From NCBI GenBank assembly GCA_015657535.1, contig JADHZB010000520.1, positions 1 to 16,546 on the forward strand: 16,546 nucleotides of DNA, given 5' to 3'. The DNA is from Nephromyces sp. MM_2019. Lineage: Eukaryota; Apicomplexa; Aconoidasida; Nephromycida. Positions 14,195-16,546 of this stretch are shown in pieces. The position numbers and the translations under genes are program-made. The notes under the pieces are model-generated. The model saw only the letters and a list, made by a program, of their open reading frames with translations, was not told the origin of the DNA and searched no databases. How positions within the stretch are numbered: position 1 is the first letter of the stretch; each line of letters begins with the position of its first letter.

Positions 14195-16528
14195 ATGAAG
14201 GCTCGAGGTTTACCGCCAGCCCCTCCGACTTCAAAGGCGGCAAGCAGGCTGAAAAAAGTTAGTAGCCTGCAGTGCGTGTGTGTGTGCGTGCGTGCGTGTG
14301 TTAGAATATAATGTTATTCTGCATGTGTGAGAATGTTAGAGTACAATATGTGTGTATACTCGAGTTAAACAGCACATATGTGTCTTTCTTTGAGTAAAAG
14401 TCATGTGTGTGACTCTCTTTAAGTAAGTGTCATGTGTGTGTGCGGCTTGTATTGCTCTTCAATGATGCAATGTGTTTCTACATTCTTGTGCTACAACTTG
14501 GTTGTGTGCAGATAAAAATCGTAGATTTCTTTGAACATACTACCCATGAAGGTTACTGGATGGTTTTTTTGGTAGTTTTGGAGTGTAGGTACACTGCTCC
14601 AGAGTGCTTTAATGAGTAGAATAGCGTTATATCTGTGTGTGCTGCATTCTGTAAGCTCCAATTCAGTTTACTCTCAATTGGAGTTGATTTGAAGTTCTTA
14701 CTGCCGGTTTTTATGTGTGTGTGATTCCTGCTTTATATCGGTTGTACGTACAGGAGCTTCAAGACTACAAGGCTTCTACGGACTCGGATATTACTATACA
14801 CTCAGTAGATGACGATATATACTCTTGGATGGGCTATATTAAGGGGCCGGTGTGTGTTAATTTCTGTGTGTTGTTTTTCGGTGTGTTAATTTCTGTGTGC
14901 ATTACTTCGAAGAAGCGGGTGTATGTACACCTGGAGATTGGCATTGTAGGAAGGCTGTTGTATTGCTTTGTTCTTAGGGGAGAAATGCGTGGACCAGTTT
15001 TTGGATGTGGTGGAATGTTGTGTGTGTGTGTATGTGATGGTTACATTTAATGGCTGTATGTGTAAGTAAACATTTGCTATAAACTTTATGCATTTAAGCA
15101 TGTGTGTGTTGTGTGCGAAAATTTAATGGCTGTATGTCTGTATGTGAAAATCTCATGCATTTAAGCATGTGTGTGTGTGTGTGAAAATTTCATGTAGATT
15201 TCATGTAGATTTCATGTATTTAGACATGTGTTTGTGTGTGTGAATACCATGTATAGTCAATGGATTTGAGTGTGTGTTAGTGTATTATGTAGCGCACACA
15301 TTTCTTTGCTTCCTCAGGAAGGTACTCCTTACGAAGGAGGTGTGTTTACGCTTGAAGTAAAGATCCCCCCCGGATATCCCTATCATCCTCCAAAAGTAAG
15401 GCACTTTAGTATGTTGAATAAACACGCACACGTAGTATGTGTGCACCTTCTCAGTGTATGTACACTAAGATGGCTAATTATAGTGATTGTTTATCTGTAG
15501 ATAGATCCATACACACACACGCACAATACTTCAGTAGGGATTGTTTTTAGATGTGAAGAGAGTTTATAGATGAGTATTTAAAAGGATTGCTTTATTATTT
15601 GAGTAATTGATTCTGCAGTTTCATAATCTGCATGTGTGTGTCTGCTAATGTGTGTGCCTACTCTACTGTGTGTACCTGTCCTGCCATGTTTTAATATGCT
15701 GCTATATACGCGTGTGGTACTGTATATGCGTGTGTCACTGTGTATGCTTGTGCTATCGTGTGTGTGGGCCACTGTGTGTGCTTGTGCTACTGTGTGTGCT
15801 TCTGTATATCCCTGCACTACTATTTGTGCGTCTTCTAGTGTGTGTGCGTTGAAGCTGTTTCACCTTTTTACCCTCAAACTATCAAGTTTGCTACCCCTAA
15901 GTTGTTATTACTTAAATGGGGGCTTTCAATGTAGAATATACTGGCAATATGTGCAGCTCACTGTACGCACACACATCATACAACATTCTGCCGTTACATA
16001 TGGACGGGTGTATGTACGCTGCATTGCGTAGATTGATCATCCAACAACACCCACATTGGCGGGGGGTTTTTTGCTGCTTTCAATGAGAGAGCCTTTTGTA
16101 TATGATGGGAGGTTGTTTGTGCGTAGTGGAAATTGTGTGTGTGCGTAGTGGAAATTGTGTGTGTGCGTAGTGGAGATTGCGTGTGTGCCTAGTGGAGATT
16201 GCGTGTGTGCCTAGTGGAGATTGCGTGTGTGCGTAGTGGAAGTTGCGTGCGTGCACCGAGTAAAGCTTGCCATGTGTGTGCCCCTAGTATATCTTCGTAT
16301 ATCCGCCTAATGAAGATTCTTATGTGTGTGTAGTGATGTTTTCTCATGCTTTTAGTAGATGTATGTACACCACTCAGATTAAGTTCCAAACACAAATTTG
16401 GCATCCCAACATATCCAGCCAGACAGGGGCGATCTGCTTGGATATCCTTAAGGATGAGTGGAGTCCCGCTATCACCATAAGAACAGCATTGCTCTCCATT
16501 CAAGCTCTACTCTCTGCTCCAGAACCGG
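14195..16528 (+). CDS. UBE2K: Ubiquitin-conjugating enzyme E2, Ubc1/UBE2K type, N-terminal part (four exons; continues off the right edge)
   Basis: E2 enzymes take ubiquitin from E1 as a cysteine thioester and pass it on with an E3; Ubc1/UBE2K members typically build Lys48 chains for proteasomal turnover. Exons: 14195-14257, 14754-14849, 15318-15395, 16378-16528, all phase 0 joins except the last, which ends in phase 1 at a GTATGG donor. 129 residues plus one base are present. Exon 1 gives a Pro/Ala-rich leader [21 protein letters not shown]; exon 2 the first helix and strands (ELQDYKAST..., SWMGYIKGP); exon 3 [20 protein letters not shown] and the HPPK turn; exon 4 [20 protein letters not shown]. 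The catalytic Cys is residue 99 and the oxyanion Asn of HPN is residue 90. [18 protein letters not shown] and SAPEP follow, which is characteristic of Ubc1/UBE2K (plant UBC27) rather than UBE2D. The rest of the fold and the C-terminal UBA domain expected in this subfamily lie beyond the window. The first ATG is chosen because exon 1 must end in the basic RLKK helix; an earlier start is possible. Confidence 0.92.
14919..14930. promoter_or_regulatory. 12-mer GTGTATGTACAC in E2 intron 2
   Basis: Exact copy, 69 bases after the donor at 14850. Confidence 0.6.
15046..15250. repeat. Degenerate tandem repeat in E2 intron 2
   Basis: TTTAATGGCTGTATGT occurs at 15046 and 15123 (77 bp apart) and ATGCATTTAAGCATGTGTGTG at 15088 and 15155 (67 bp apart), so two diverged units exist with different internal lengths. 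They are followed by three GATTTCATGTA units (15197-15222). The ATGC..GCAT core is itself an inverted repeat. Confidence 0.75.
15454..15465. promoter_or_regulatory. 12-mer GTGTATGTACAC near the 5' end of E2 intron 3
   Basis: Exact copy, 58 bases after the donor at 15396. One-mismatch copies lie at 16008-16019 and 16359-16370, the latter 7 bases before exon 4. Confidence 0.6.
15640..15850. repeat. TG-rich degenerate repeat in E2 intron 3
   Basis: GTGTGTGCYTGTGCTACTGTGTG-like blocks, spaced about 20-25 bp, for example CACTGTGTGTGCTTGTGCTA near 15770. Intronic (15396-16377). Confidence 0.65.
16121..16252. repeat. 22-bp tandem repeat, six copies, in E2 intron 3
   Basis: Units GCGTAGTGGAAATTGTGTGT (plus GT) start at 16121, 16143, 16165, 16187, 16209 and 16231, exactly 22 bp apart, drifting from GAAATTGTG to GAGATTGCG. 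A seventh, degenerate unit starts at 16253. It ends about 125 bp before exon 4. Confidence 0.93.
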
Positions 16529-16546
16529 GTATGGTGGGGGGTGGGG

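Noticed and set aside
16189..16503. Minus-strand 104-codon frame opposite E2 exon 4
   Set aside because: Shadow of a conserved E2 exon with the catalytic cysteine motif on the plus strand.
1..16546. tRNA, rRNA, transposase or viral genes
   Set aside because: No cloverleaf, rRNA-like stretch or recognisable mobile-element protein was seen on either strand by eye.

Overview
This is eukaryotic nuclear DNA from an intron-rich organism with TG/CA-dominated noncoding sequence. Three conserved housekeeping genes can be read from spliced exons: the start of translation initiation factor eIF3 subunit a on the minus strand (694-1614, continuing off the left edge), a complete proteasome subunit alpha type-5 on the plus strand (6357-10592, eight exons, 260 residues), and the first four exons of a Ubc1/UBE2K-type ubiquitin-conjugating enzyme on the plus strand (14195-16528, continuing off the right edge). 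The exons join in phase with GT..AG introns and use the standard code. Wording of the proteasome and E2 proteins (an MFSTRSEYDRR start, [23 protein letters not shown]) feels closest to apicomplexan or related alveolate proteins. That is an impression from memory, not a search result.

Layout. 1-1614: eIF3a on the minus strand, with a 12-copy 19-bp minisatellite in its first intron. 1615-5340: mainly CA-rich on the plus strand (TG-rich on the minus strand), holding several short minus-strand exon candidates that I could not identify, plus a 44-bp tandem repeat. 5380-5910: plus-strand exon candidates ending in a likely terminal exon. 6357-10592: PSMA5, with a 4 x 82-bp tandem repeat next to exon 3. 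10593-14194: unidentified plus-strand exon candidates (10962-11072, 11130-11252, 11677-11862, 12586-12741), a degenerate CA-rich repeat, and a strongly G-rich tract at 13536-13775. 14195-end: the E2 gene.

The most unusual feature is a near-palindromic 12-mer, GTGTAYGTACAC. It occurs ten times exactly, with about eight further copies carrying one or two changes, scattered through the whole window. It sits in introns, often close to splice sites, and near the start of each of the three identified genes. Two PSMA5 introns carry one copy near each end. The variable base is a pyrimidine opposite G, so two RNA copies could still pair through G-U. Whether it is a transcription-factor site, an intron-folding element or a repeat remnant cannot be decided here.

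The named genes work in protein synthesis (eIF3a) and ubiquitin-proteasome degradation (PSMA5, E2). There is no sign of an operon; each gene has its own introns and flanks. Most long open frames in this window are Cys/Val or His/Thr readings of TG/CA repeats and are not genes.
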